64,000 bases of DNA from Mycobacterium helveticum. Lineage in GTDB: Bacteria; Actinomycetota; Actinomycetes; Mycobacteriales; Mycobacteriaceae. A program made the translations under genes and the position numbers. The stretch lies in the NCBI RefSeq assembly GCF_007714205.1, contig NZ_VMQU01000002.1, positions 1-64,000 on the forward strand, given 5' to 3'. This document shows positions 7,501 through 16,546 of the stretch, in pieces. Numbering within the stretch: position 1 is the first letter of the stretch; the number at the start of each line of letters is the position of its first letter. Below the pieces are notes generated by a model, which saw only the letters and a list, made by a program, of their open reading frames with translations, searched no databases and was not told the origin of the DNA.

Positions 7501-7622
7501 TGCTGCCTCCCCAGGGCGCTTGGTATATCCTGCACTTAATTTTAGCACATATTATTCTGTATCGAGTTCTGAGGGCGAATCCGCGAATCGCGACGAACCT
7601 GCAGCTAGGATGTACTCATGCG

Positions 7623-7649
7623 AGGCTCAGTAGCCTTCACGCAGTGAAG
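7623..7649 (+). promoter_or_regulatory. Two inverted repeats before the XRE-ImmA/IrrE gene
   Basis: AGGCT-CAGT-AGCCT (7623-7636) and CTTCAC-GCA-GTGAAG (7635-7649) are perfect, slightly overlapping palindromes. They end 10 bp before the regulator ATG and lie within the divergent intergenic region shared with capV. They are good candidates for the operator of the HTH protein encoded next door. No binding evidence exists beyond position and symmetry. Confidence 0.45.
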
Positions 7650-7659
7650 TGCAGGACTA

Positions 7660-8688
7660 ATGGATGCATCGACGTTCGAACCGATCCGGCTCCGCGTCGG
7701 CCGCGAGCTGATCGGACTCAGTCAGAACCAGTTAGCTACCAAGGTCGGCTTGTCCCCGGCGGCGATTAGCCAGTTCGAGAGTGGGGCAACTCGGCCCAGC
7801 CCGGAAACCCTTGGTGCACTGGGTGCCGCCTTGGCCGTGCCGGTGGGATTCTTCGCTCGCCCTCTCGCCGAAACACACGAAGGCTTTTTCAGGGCGCTAC
7901 GCCGTACCAACGTGACGGATCGTCGCCGGGCACGTGCTGTCGCCCATGTCGCGCATGATCTGGCCACCGCCGCGGCAGCAGCCGGCAGATTTCCATCGCT
8001 CGACGTTCCCAAGCTTCGGGTAACGGCCCTAGATGCTCCGATCGAGGACATTGAAGCCATCGCGCACCGCGTTCGCATTTCATGGGATCTGCCACGCGGT
8101 CCCATTGATGACGTGGTGCGACTTCTGGAAGCGCATGGCATCGTCGTCACACGGCTTCCGCTCGACAGCGCCGACGTCGATGCATTTTCGCTGCCTTTTC
8201 CCGATCATCCGGTGGTGGTGCTGGGTAGCGACAAGGCTGATCGGGCGCGATCCCGTTTTGATGGCTCCCACGAGCTTGGCCACCTCGTCATGCACGGTGA
8301 ACAGATCTGGGGCATGAAGCAAGTCGAGACCCAGGCACATCAGTTCGCCGCGGCTTTTCTGATGCCCGCCAATGAGATTCGCGATCAACTACCAACAACC
8401 GTCGATTGGCCACGACTGTTCGCTCTCAAGCAGTGCTGGCAGGTGTCCCTCGCAGCACTGCTGATGCGAGCGCGCACTCTTGGCCGTATGAATGAGCGCA
8501 CCTACTTGACTGCCGTCAAAACGGTGTCAGCTCGGGGCTGGCGTCGCCTCGAACCGGTACCACTCGGCGCCCCGGAACGTCCCGATTTGCTCACGAGTTT
8601 TCTTTCCACAGCCGAGGGCCGGAGAATCCGCAACGACCTTCCCGGCCGCGTGGTTGACAGCATTGCGATCGCTAACAATGTTGCCTAG
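7660..8688 (+). CDS. XRE regulator fused to ImmA/IrrE metallopeptidase
   Basis: This 342-residue two-domain protein has an N-terminal XRE helix-turn-helix (residues 9-62, with LSQNQLATKVGLSPAAISQF) and a C-terminal ImmA/IrrE zinc peptidase. The zinc motif is HELGH (His204, Glu205, His208), with Glu223 in VETQAHQFAAAF as likely third ligand and an FLMP turn after it. Such fusions are often self-cleaving or DNA-damage-sensitive regulators. It diverges from the CBASS operon across 160 bp. CBASS loci elsewhere carry separate CapH (HTH) and CapP (peptidase) proteins with the same two activities, so a single-chain equivalent controlling CBASS is a reasonable inference. An independent role is possible. 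Confidence 0.85.
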   Translation: MDASTFEPIRLRVGRELIGLSQNQLATKVGLSPAAISQFESGATRPSPETLGALGAALAVPVGFFARPLAETHEGFFRALRRTNVTDRRRARAVAHVAHDLATAAAAAGRFPSLDVPKLRVTALDAPIEDIEAIAHRVRISWDLPRGPIDDVVRLLEAHGIVVTRLPLDSADVDAFSLPFPDHPVVVLGSDKADRARSRFDGSHELGHLVMHGEQIWGMKQVETQAHQFAAAFLMPANEIRDQLPTTVDWPRLFALKQCWQVSLAALLMRARTLGRMNERTYLTAVKTVSARGWRRLEPVPLGAPERPDLLTSFLSTAEGRRIRNDLPGRVVDSIAIANNVA

Positions 8689-8900
8689 CAATGAAAACGG
8701 CTCGGTAGTGGGAGAGTTTGCTTGCAAGCCCCGCAGTGAATGGGCGATGCCGGAAGCGGTAGCTCGTGATCGAATAACAATAGGATATCTATCTAATTTC
8801 GCGAAACATGATGCCACACAGCAGGATTGACCGTACATAAGCGTCACAGTGACGTATCGACTGCCTACCGGGCCCTCCGGAGCATCGCAGTTGATTCTTG

Positions 8901-9050
8901 TCACCGGTCGGCCCGTGCATCTTCGTGGGCATTGGCTGCGCGGAGCGCCTCAAGATACTGCGCGGGTGAACGCCAAGGATTGTTGGACTCGGCCAGCGCC
9001 TGATGTATCGAGGGGTCCGGGGTGGACGCGGAGTGGGATAGGTCAGGCAT
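8901..9050 (-). CDS. Possible small protein, 49 aa
   Basis: A short minus-strand frame from ATG 9050 encodes MPDLSHSASTPDPSIHQ and ends ANAHEDARADR. Codon third positions are G/C-rich, and the middle part (QALAESNNPWRSPAQYLEAL) reads as a credible helix. It follows the PIN-like gene by 63 bp on the same strand and could be its partner. I see no strong ribosome binding site. No homologue is recognised. The remaining parts of 8689-9113 show no further gene. Confidence 0.3.
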   Translation of the reverse strand: MPDLSHSASTPDPSIHQALAESNNPWRSPAQYLEALRAANAHEDARADR

Positions 9051-9113
9051 CAAACGCTAGAAGGCCAAGCGGCACAGCGGCTTTCTACTCACATTGGCGC
9101 GAGTGCTAGCCGC

Positions 9114-10280
9114 CTACGGCGTCGGCAGACCGGCAAGCCAGTCCATCAGATCCCCTGGGCGCCGAGGAAGGAAAGTCTCGAAGAACTTGAGCTCGCGGCT
9201 GCTCACCAGCTGGTTTCGGGCGGCCTTATCGATGAAGGCCGCATCGCAATAGGGCATCGCGATCGCGAGGGCGTCGATGTCCTGAAGGTCGTTCGTCGTC
9301 CATGCGTGGCGACGATCGCTGTGGTATCGCTCCTTTACCGACGCGGCGACGCGGGTTGAGGGCATCCCGTCGTTGAAATTCCTTATCTTGGCGAGGCATT
9401 CAGACTTCGGGGGATCCTGGATCTCGAGAATCTGGGACAGCGCCAGTCCCGTGGCTGTCTGGGCCCGGTCGACCAGGTGTCCGAGCTCGACGTACAGCTC
9501 GTTGGCGTTGATCACGTCGCGCAACTTAGTCTGCCGAAGCGCTGGATCCGCATCCAGCTTGCTGACGAGGTCGTTCTCCCGCTTGGCCCGCTGCTTGAGC
9601 ATGTCGCGCCAGCCGTCGAGGCTGTATCCGGCCCGGAGCAGGGCGGGGTCATCGTGGTCGTCGGGTCCGGTGACCAACTGGCGCATCGCCCACCGATTCA
9701 GGCTCGCCATTGGGTCAGCGCCTGTGTCTATACCCATGTCGTGACAGATCTTTTCGGCCCACCACGATGCTTCCTCTGCGGTGGTTCCGTCGAAGACGAT
9801 GCCGCCCTTCTTGCCGAATGCATGCAGCATGTGCGTTCCGACAAGCGGGATGTGGCCCTGCGGGGCGATCGTCATGGTCGGCAGATCGTTGAGCGCGGCT
9901 TCGAACTCGAGCTCCATGATCTGGGGGCGTCCGAGGAGGAAGTTGAACTCGGACAATTCCTCCATCACCGCTACGACGTCCCGGCGCTGCGCGACGCTGG
10001 CGATTTTGTAGATCTCCAGGACGTGCGTCGACGACAGCGGGAACATCGCGCGGCCGTCGGCCAGCGCCTGCCGACAGGCCGCGAAGAGGTCCTTGTAGCC
10101 GGGTGGAGCGGTCCCCACCGCGACTTTCGCCAGGTTGATGTAGGCGAATGTGTCCAGGTACACGAGAGCTGGCGGCCTGGACGGCAGGGCCAGATCGCTG
10201 GGCCAGACGACGCCGGCGCGGACTCCGTAGGCAGTGGGCAACAGCCCCATCCCCTCTTGCGCATGGCTGAACGTCGACAA
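9114..10280 (-). CDS. PIN-like domain protein, 388 aa
   Basis: This large PIN-like protein is probably a metal-dependent nuclease. The first acidic motif is LVYLDTFAYINLAKVA (Asp43). The C-terminal acidic cluster is DLQDIDALAIAMPYCDAAFIDKAARNQL, the usual region for the last active-site Asp residues. Between them lies a long helical insertion with an acidic stretch (GPDDHDDPALL). It is about three times the length of a VapC toxin, and no antitoxin is adjacent, except possibly the 49-residue frame downstream. GGAGG upstream of ATG 10280 supports the start. The island setting suggests phage or plasmid defence; the target is unknown. Confidence 0.65.
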   Translation of the reverse strand: MSTFSHAQEGMGLLPTAYGVRAGVVWPSDLALPSRPPALVYLDTFAYINLAKVAVGTAPPGYKDLFAACRQALADGRAMFPLSSTHVLEIYKIASVAQRRDVVAVMEELSEFNFLLGRPQIMELEFEAALNDLPTMTIAPQGHIPLVGTHMLHAFGKKGGIVFDGTTAEEASWWAEKICHDMGIDTGADPMASLNRWAMRQLVTGPDDHDDPALLRAGYSLDGWRDMLKQRAKRENDLVSKLDADPALRQTKLRDVINANELYVELGHLVDRAQTATGLALSQILEIQDPPKSECLAKIRNFNDGMPSTRVAASVKERYHSDRRHAWTTNDLQDIDALAIAMPYCDAAFIDKAARNQLVSSRELKFFETFLPRRPGDLMDWLAGLPTP

Positions 10281-11034
10281 TGATCCTCCGTAAAGGAGGG
10301 ACGGCGCAAACTATTTTCGCGGTGGTCACCGCGATGTTCTAGAACGGCACCCGCATGATGTCCCGGCGGTCCCGGTTCGTGATCGGCCGCCGCCGACCGC
10401 AAGCGGCGGAAGCGGTTTCCCTGGGGCTTCCAGGTGGGTGGAACGCCAACAGCGCCCAGTGGCTGAGGGTCGCGGCCATCAATTCCGCGATCGATGCCCC
10501 GCGGTGGCTTGTCCCAGGCGAATCTCCTAGTCAGGTAGCGGTTTTGAGCAGAGGCCACCGACTCGTTGAACTATTGCTGGCCGCAGTGACTGATCTGGCC
10601 GGCCACCGCGACTTCCAGGAAACCCCCGCAGGCCGCGAGTTCGGCGATGTTGGTCATCACCGGCTCGAGGCTGCGCGCGGGTACCGACAAGCTGTGTGCC
10701 GCGGCGCATTTCGCCCCGCTGATCAGATGTGCTACACCACCGGGAAGGCGTATGCCGGACGAATCCCTGGGACTCCGGCCCATCCTTTGCACTCGATCCA
10801 GACCCAGCAGTAGTCGGGCGGTTCAGCCTCGTCGCAGTAGAAGTCGCTGACGATGCCTGCTCTGCACGCACGAAACCGTCGTGGTTGCTCTTCACGACCG
10901 TGCCGCAGCTCGGCGCGGCCTCACGGTCAGGGCCGCTCATGCAGAGCATCAAACTTTGGGTTTCCTCAGTGGCGCGCGGTGCGCCCGAATATTTCCGACA
11001 CCCAACACGCTGACACCGTTAGGCTTAGCGGCTA
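10281..11034. other. Gene-poor gap with a coding-like fragment
   Basis: No complete gene is supportable in this 754-bp stretch. On the minus strand, about 10886 to 10732, one frame reads FYCDEAEPPDYCWVWIECKGW and onward to a stop at 10732, with good codon use but no start codon in frame. An ATG-containing frame just upstream (about 10952) would join it after one frameshift. This looks like the remains of a small Cys-containing protein. GGCGC-GCGGT-GCGCC near 10971 is a short inverted repeat ahead of the HEPN operon. Confidence 0.35.
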
Positions 11035-11174
11035 TGCATGATCTCGACGCGATCGATGAGGAACGCCGGCTGTCGAAGGCGTTGCGCTGGTCGGTCCGCG
11101 AGCACGGCGGTGAACCTACGAGCGTAAATGGGCTACTCGACGAGCGACTTTCTTGGTCTCGGGGTGCACAGTGA
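11035..11174 (+). CDS. Small leader protein of the two-HEPN operon, 46 aa
   Basis: This 46-residue frame (MHDLDAIDEERRLSKALRW...) is charged and helical and has no recognised domain. Its TGA overlaps the GTG start of the next gene in the form GTGA (11171-11174), so translation is likely coupled. This overlap and the codon use are the reasons to call it. It could be an antitoxin-like or regulatory subunit for the HEPN protein, but that is only suggested by size and order. Confidence 0.5.
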
Positions 11175-12271
11175 CGACGCCACCGGCACCGCAGTCAACA
11201 CCAGTAGCGTCATCACCGTCGCCGACACGGACGATATGGCCCGGCATCGGGCGCGGGCTAGCCCATGAGGATCTCCCGAAGCATTTGTTCACCGTGGCGG
11301 CTATGCACGCCCGACGCGCGCTGGCCGCCGCTGAGGAACCGCTCGATCAGCTCGACCGAGCCGCCTCGATAGGCACCTCCGTTGAACTGTTGGCGAAGGC
11401 GGCACTCACACTAATCTCACCGACGCTGATCGCTGAAAAGGATCCCAGGACTCTCCTGATGTACTCGGGCGTGCAGGTGCCGGGTATGTCGGCGCACGAA
11501 GCGAAGACGAAACTGGTTGGGGACTGTTTGCTGATCTTGAAGCACTCACATTCAGTGAACTTCAACCCTCAAGCGGACCAAAAGGTGCTCACCGTAAGAA
11601 ATCTCGCGCTGCATAGCGGTCAGGTCGATAACACGGCGTTCAATGAAGCGCTCACGATCATGACCCGGTTGAACGAGGAAATTCTCGGAGTCATCGCGGC
11701 CCATGACGCCACTCTCGACCGAGCCACCTTCTGGGGCGCAGACTTGCTCGCTCAGGTCGACGAGAGACTCAAAGAGGTGCAGCAGGCTAGAATGCTTGCG
11801 CTAGAAGAGCTTAAAGCCGCCGCCAGGCGCATCTTCGATCGTCTAACACAGATGGGCTTCAGCGACGACGCACTCCTAGAACTCGCCGACCGAGACCCCG
11901 GGATCGACGATCCGGCCATGAGTAGCGCACCAGACTACGATCCTGAGCGACGTGAATGTCCAGCGTGCGGATACAACGGATGGCTCGGCTACGGTGTGAC
12001 ACACCGGGGCACGATGTACACTGAAACTGACGACATCGGTCATGATGCCTGGCACCTCGTCGATGTGACTATCGAGGCCCGCCAATTTGCTTGCGGGGTA
12101 TGCCGTTTGGCACTACCTGCCGACTTACTCGATCTTGAGGGTATGGACGATGTTCGTGACATCACTCTCGAGGCCACGCAGGAAGAAATCGACGCGCGCG
12201 AGCAATACGAAATCGACAGCTATCTCGAGGACGAGTATCGGCGAAGGCAAGAAGAGGGCTGGCACGGTTGA
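11171..12271 (+). CDS. HEPN-motif protein with a split zinc ribbon
   Basis: This 366-residue hypothetical protein starts at GTG 11171. The helical N-terminal half contains R143-NLAL-H148, an R-x4-H motif of the kind that forms the RNase active site in HEPN domains. A charged helix (ERLKEVQQARMLALEELKAA) follows. The C-terminal part has two Cys pairs, CPAC (263/266) and CGVC (308/311), 41 residues apart, consistent with a zinc ribbon. The tail is very acidic (DSYLEDEYRRRQEE). The next gene, 65 bp downstream, also carries an HEPN motif. Role unknown; an RNA-targeting defence function is inferred from motif and island context. Confidence 0.65.
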   Translation: MTTPPAPQSTPVASSPSPTRTIWPGIGRGLAHEDLPKHLFTVAAMHARRALAAAEEPLDQLDRAASIGTSVELLAKAALTLISPTLIAEKDPRTLLMYSGVQVPGMSAHEAKTKLVGDCLLILKHSHSVNFNPQADQKVLTVRNLALHSGQVDNTAFNEALTIMTRLNEEILGVIAAHDATLDRATFWGADLLAQVDERLKEVQQARMLALEELKAAARRIFDRLTQMGFSDDALLELADRDPGIDDPAMSSAPDYDPERRECPACGYNGWLGYGVTHRGTMYTETDDIGHDAWHLVDVTIEARQFACGVCRLALPADLLDLEGMDDVRDITLEATQEEIDAREQYEIDSYLEDEYRRRQEEGWHG

Positions 12272-12336
12272 AGCACCAGACCGCGACAACCTCGAACTAA
12301 GGCCGTCCGCGTTGCCTGGGCGATGAGGTGTGAATC

Positions 12337-14571
12337 ATGGCGAACTTTAAGATGACGAATGAGCGCCTGTTAGTCGACGAACTCAATCTGCAGCTTCAGT
12401 ACGACAAACCGATCACAAGCACGGGTGCCACCATGACGTTGCCGGCCGCATCGGCAGACCTCACCGACTGGATAACCGATAGCCGTCAGTTCGTATCACA
12501 GCAGTATGCCGACTGGAAACAGGTGATGGCTGACTTCAGCGCCAGCGTCAAAGAGACGGGACCAAAGTTGACCAGGCATGTCGAGACGATTACGGCTCAG
12601 ATCGAACTACTGTTTCCAATGCTCATAACGTCGACTCCTCCCGCAACGCCAGCATCGCCCATCGCGACCTTCCTACGAAAGCTACTACCGCACAACGTCT
12701 CTGATGGCATCGCTCAATCGGTCACTTCACGCCTGGAGAAGTTGATCCCCCATCCGCCTACGACAAAAGTAGAAGTTCACTTTACTCTCGACGTCAATGT
12801 GCGCGAAGCTATCCGTCTAGGCCTCGAACAGCTCAGCGTCGAATTAGCCTCCCATGGAGCTATTCTCGCTGCATGGCACGACCTTTGGACGTCCGCTGAC
12901 AATGTGAAGCGTCCCGTGGACCAGATAGCATTCCGCCGGGACACGCTTGCCGCAATTGCCCAGCGCAGAAACCTAGATGTATTTGGGCCGTTCGGCCTAT
13001 TCGCAGACTTGCGCGGCCTCGTTGGGAACTCCTTCGACAGGGTCCAGGAGGAGCTCGACACGGAGGCTGGGGTCCAGCATGCTCCGACACTCACCAAAGA
13101 CAAAAGCAAGGAACCGCTTTGGCGACGATTGCAGCTTTGTGGCAACGTTCTCACTCGCGAGCCTGAACGCGCCGACTGCATCGTCTGGTTACGACTCGAA
13201 CCTGCGACGTTGCCGCAGAATGAGGTTAGCCATGGCCAAGTCACGTTCTACAACGCTGCATTTCTAACTTCTGCGATCGGAGATCCGTCAACGGCTGGCA
13301 ATTTCAAGGTCTCGCCGGTGGAGCTGCTCAACCTCCCCCCAGCCGAGGCGGCCCCATTGCGCAAAGGCGACCAGGCCTGGGAGTCAGACTGGCGCCAGGC
13401 GTATGCGCGAGTCGTATTGCCTAACATTGAGATCCACGCAGCAGAATCCCGAGCCAGGTCGCTCGTTGAGGCGCTCAAGGTGGCAAACCGAACCGAGAAG
13501 GGCTCTTGGCAGACCATGAACGGAGCGATTCTCTTTGTCGGCAGAAGTCCTTCTACCCTCCTTGATTGGGGCCCAAAGGAAGACATTCCGGACATGTACT
13601 ACCCGGATCACGATCGCTTCGGCTACGACGTCGAGCAGATGGCGCCGAACAAGCGGACGCTTGATGCGGGCTCTCTCCATGATCTTGAGGATGTCATTGC
13701 GATGGACAGGACGTTGTCGCTGGCGGTACGCGAAGGTCCTCAGGCTACGGTCATGGCCGCGGTGCGCGCTATTGAGCACATGAACACCTGGACAACCGGT
13801 GGGAAGACGTACTGGTCCGACTTCGTGTCTGACTACTTCAAGAAGGCCCAAAGTCGCAGTCGTGTAATTCATTTCATAAATAACTTCTCAATACTCGCAA
13901 TCAAGTGGTGCGTGAATGACATCAAGCCAGATGCTGCCCTGAGGCAGCGCATCAACCAAATTCGTTCCGCGATAGAGAGTTCTATGGGACCGCACACGGC
14001 ATACGACCGCGTCGCGGCGGCTGGCCATGTCGTCGAACTGCACAAGATCTATGCCGACGCCGACCACAGGCTAGCGAGAGGACTGGGAGAGCTCGAAAGC
14101 ATACTGGAAACTCCGACTTCGATGTCCAGGCACCTAGATGCAGAAGGCGAGACGTTCGACCGCCAGCTGCGTCGACTGAAGCGGTTGCGCAACTGTGCGA
14201 TTCACGGAGGGCCTGTCTCAGAAGCCGGTTGCCAATCGGTATCGATTTTTGCGCAGACGCTGGCGTACCGGTGCCTCAATGAGGCGTTGAAAGCACTGTT
14301 AATGGGTGCGACGATACCGACGCACATGGAAGACTACCGCGAGGATAGCCTGGCTCGGTACGACCGGATTCAACGCAACGGTGTCATCAACGACTTCTTC
14401 TTGAGCCAACCCGCCTCACCCTCCGGGAAAACGGCAGCCTTGAATCACGCTACACCCCTGCGCATCTTACGCAGCACCGTTTTCGGAGTCACCGTTTTCA
14501 GAGTGACCGGCGCGCCTGCCCTACGTAGCCCCTTCGTGATCGATGCGTACTCCCGCTCCCGTGCCGAATAG
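12337..14571 (+). CDS. Large HEPN-motif protein, 744 aa
   Basis: A soluble 744-residue protein with no overall family I recognise. An early helical region (WITDSRQFVSQQYADWKQ) is followed by a long middle part (residues about 150-500) of mixed character. A C-terminal helical domain has R618-NCAI-H623 (LKRLRNCAIHGG), the R-x4-H HEPN signature, resembling the arrangement in large defence HEPN proteins such as ApeA. Third codon positions are less G/C-biased than in the metabolic genes, a sign of horizontal origin. The last about 50 residues are Val/Arg-rich and may be an extension past the original stop. It is probably co-transcribed with the two genes upstream. Confidence 0.65.
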   Translation: MANFKMTNERLLVDELNLQLQYDKPITSTGATMTLPAASADLTDWITDSRQFVSQQYADWKQVMADFSASVKETGPKLTRHVETITAQIELLFPMLITSTPPATPASPIATFLRKLLPHNVSDGIAQSVTSRLEKLIPHPPTTKVEVHFTLDVNVREAIRLGLEQLSVELASHGAILAAWHDLWTSADNVKRPVDQIAFRRDTLAAIAQRRNLDVFGPFGLFADLRGLVGNSFDRVQEELDTEAGVQHAPTLTKDKSKEPLWRRLQLCGNVLTREPERADCIVWLRLEPATLPQNEVSHGQVTFYNAAFLTSAIGDPSTAGNFKVSPVELLNLPPAEAAPLRKGDQAWESDWRQAYARVVLPNIEIHAAESRARSLVEALKVANRTEKGSWQTMNGAILFVGRSPSTLLDWGPKEDIPDMYYPDHDRFGYDVEQMAPNKRTLDAGSLHDLEDVIAMDRTLSLAVREGPQATVMAAVRAIEHMNTWTTGGKTYWSDFVSDYFKKAQSRSRVIHFINNFSILAIKWCVNDIKPDAALRQRINQIRSAIESSMGPHTAYDRVAAAGHVVELHKIYADADHRLARGLGELESILETPTSMSRHLDAEGETFDRQLRRLKRLRNCAIHGGPVSEAGCQSVSIFAQTLAYRCLNEALKALLMGATIPTHMEDYREDSLARYDRIQRNGVINDFFLSQPASPSGKTAALNHATPLRILRSTVFGVTVFRVTGAPALRSPFVIDAYSRSRAE

Positions 14572-14789
14572 TGTTCGGGTGACTCGAATTCCACACCGCC
14601 GCGGACCGGCATTCCTGGCCAAGTTCTCGTGTCTAATCGCGCTGCTGACTGCCGCGGCTGCGGCATGGAAGTAGACGTTGGGGATGTTGGTGCCCCAGCA
14701 GGCGGCGCTCGACGCGGACGAAGCGGAGAAGGCGGCTGCCGCGGTGCGCGCCGACCAACAACACGAATGGGTGCGAGCACGCGACGAGC

Positions 14790-15794
14790 GTGGCTGTACG
14801 GCGAATACCCTCCCGCGACGTAGGCTCGGACTCTGTGCTTGATCCCAGTAGCGGCACGTCCGTCGCCGCGCTCATCGTCTCGATTTGCAGCGCAGCAGTC
14901 GCGCTCCTCGGTTTCCTGGCCAATCTCGCACTCTACAAGCTCTCCGGAGCGCGGCTCAAGGTCCAGCTGGTGTTCTGCTACGCCGATGAGGGCGGGCGAC
15001 AAACGTGGAGCACAATGGCACGTGGACGGCCCGCCTTCACAGACATCGCCCGATCCGGGATGGACCGCATGTCTTCGTTCGGCATCGAGTATGGCCGAAT
15101 AAGAGTCACCAACGTTGGCCGCACAGCGGTCTCGGTCGAGAACATCTCCTACGAGGTCCGGCGCCGCTATCGCTGGACCCCAAGGCGACGGCGCTCAACA
15201 CTCCAGCCCTGGCAGTTTCTTCAGAAAGAAACCGATCCGAAGGATCTGAAGCTCGACCTGTCGAACCCCATCCGCCTCGAGCCCGGCGGCCATGTCACTG
15301 CGGAGCTCTACCTGTGGCCAACTCTCGCCGCCCACAACCACGGCACCGGCGCCATCTCCGTGCGCGGATCAGCCCACGCGGTAGGCCGCAAATGGGCCAC
15401 ACGATCGAAGCGGCGTTCGGCCTGGAAGATCCCCGCCGGCTCCTCCACCTACTTCACCGACGTCGACGTCACGCCTGAACTCAGAGCATTCCGCGAACTC
15501 TGGTTCCACAGACACCGCGCACGAATTAGTGCCTCATGGGCGCTGATGATGTACCGCGAGATCAACAAGCGCCTCGCCGAAGGAGCGACCGGCGAAGAAA
15601 TCCACGAATACCTCGATGAGGGAATGAGGGGCCTCGACGACGACAGCAAGTTCATGGGCAACGTCATGGTGGCCTTCAATGTGTATCGCGAGTACCACAC
15701 GGAGACGCCGCCACCGGCGCTCGGCCGCCTACAGCGAGCACTGTACGGCCAGACAGGCATACCACCCTGGCGGAAATCATCTCTGCAACGTTGA
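14790..15794 (+). CDS. Membrane-anchored hypothetical protein
   Basis: This protein of about 334 residues has one hydrophobic segment near the N-terminus (SVAALIVSICSAAVALLGFL), then a basic, beta-rich region (YGRIRVTNVGRTAVSVENISYEV) and a C-terminal helical part (HEYLDEGMRGLDDDSKF). One membrane anchor with a cytoplasmic body is likely. GTG 14835, just before the hydrophobic segment, is an alternative start; neither has a clear ribosome binding site. It is 218 bp downstream of the large HEPN gene, a gap without features, and may or may not belong to that operon. Function unknown. Confidence 0.55.
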   Translation: MAVRRIPSRDVGSDSVLDPSSGTSVAALIVSICSAAVALLGFLANLALYKLSGARLKVQLVFCYADEGGRQTWSTMARGRPAFTDIARSGMDRMSSFGIEYGRIRVTNVGRTAVSVENISYEVRRRYRWTPRRRRSTLQPWQFLQKETDPKDLKLDLSNPIRLEPGGHVTAELYLWPTLAAHNHGTGAISVRGSAHAVGRKWATRSKRRSAWKIPAGSSTYFTDVDVTPELRAFRELWFHRHRARISASWALMMYREINKRLAEGATGEEIHEYLDEGMRGLDDDSKFMGNVMVAFNVYREYHTETPPPALGRLQRALYGQTGIPPWRKSSLQR

Positions 15795-15827
15795 TAGCGG
15801 CTCGAAAGACCGCCTACGCTCGAACCC

Positions 15828-16103
15828 GTGCCCGCACCTGACATTTTCAACTTCGACGACAGCAACCTCGCTACCTACGACCCGAAGAAAATCAACAGGG
15901 TCCTCAGCGAGCAGCCCGCGCTGTACATCAACCATCTGCGCATAGCGCGCAGCATCGCAGGATGGGCCGACCGGCTCGACGCGGACGCGACAACCTCAGG
16001 TGCAGAGTTCCAGAGAGGCTACGCCAAGGCGCTCCGCGAAATCGCCGCGCATCTGCGCCAGGCGGACTACGTCGAGGGCGGCCCGATGATCGTCGAGCAC
16101 TAG
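15828..16103 (+). CDS. Small hypothetical protein, 91 aa
   Basis: A 91-residue acidic protein (PDIFNFDDSNLATYDPKKIN...) with a helical C-terminal half (SGAEFQRGYAKALREIAAHL). It starts at GTG 15828, 33 bp after the membrane-anchored gene, so the two are probably one transcript. No domain is recognised. The C-terminus ends GGPMIVEH. It could be a partner of the membrane protein. The following 16104-16462 stretch shows no gene I can support. Confidence 0.5.
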   Translation: MPAPDIFNFDDSNLATYDPKKINRVLSEQPALYINHLRIARSIAGWADRLDADATTSGAEFQRGYAKALREIAAHLRQADYVEGGPMIVEH

Positions 16104-16462
16104 CGCAGCTTGAAATCCCCGTCTGCTGGAAGTGTACGGAACGGCGGCGCCCAAAAACGAAGGCGTTTTGCAGGCACGGTAAGGCGTCACTGATAAGGGA
16201 CCGGGAACCGGTGCGGCTTGTAGATGCTGTGGTCGACCCGCTGTCATTTCCCGGACTGGCTCCTTCGCAGCAGCTCCGCGAGGGTAGCGACATCGACGGC
16301 TGAGAGGCCCACCGGCATCACCTGCCCCGGACGACGAGATGCCGCCGGGTTTATGAGTACCTTCCCGCTCGAGGCCCAACGCTGTATAGAAAAATGGCCG
16401 CCGCGACGGCTGGGCTGGCATGATCACCGAACTTGTCGGTGTCGGCGAATAGTGTTGCCGAC

Positions 16463-16546
16463 ATGTGGGATGACCGCACCATCGGCTGCGACCTTGCCCT
16501 ACGGCGCGAAATCCGCCAAATCAGGATCGCCCGGGTGTCGGGGTGA
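16463..16546 (+). CDS. Possible 27-aa leader of the Ntn hydrolase gene
   Basis: A short frame (MWDDRTIGCDLALRREIRQ...) ends in GTGA, overlapping the start of the next gene at 16543-16546. Its helical, charged character and the coupled overlap are the only evidence. It may simply provide translational coupling. Confidence 0.25.
   Translation: MWDDRTIGCDLALRREIRQIRIARVSG

Noticed and set aside
10355-10813. 152-residue plus-strand frame in the PIN-HEPN gap
   Set aside because: Mixed, low-complexity composition, no ribosome binding site and no domain. It overlaps the better minus-strand fragment.
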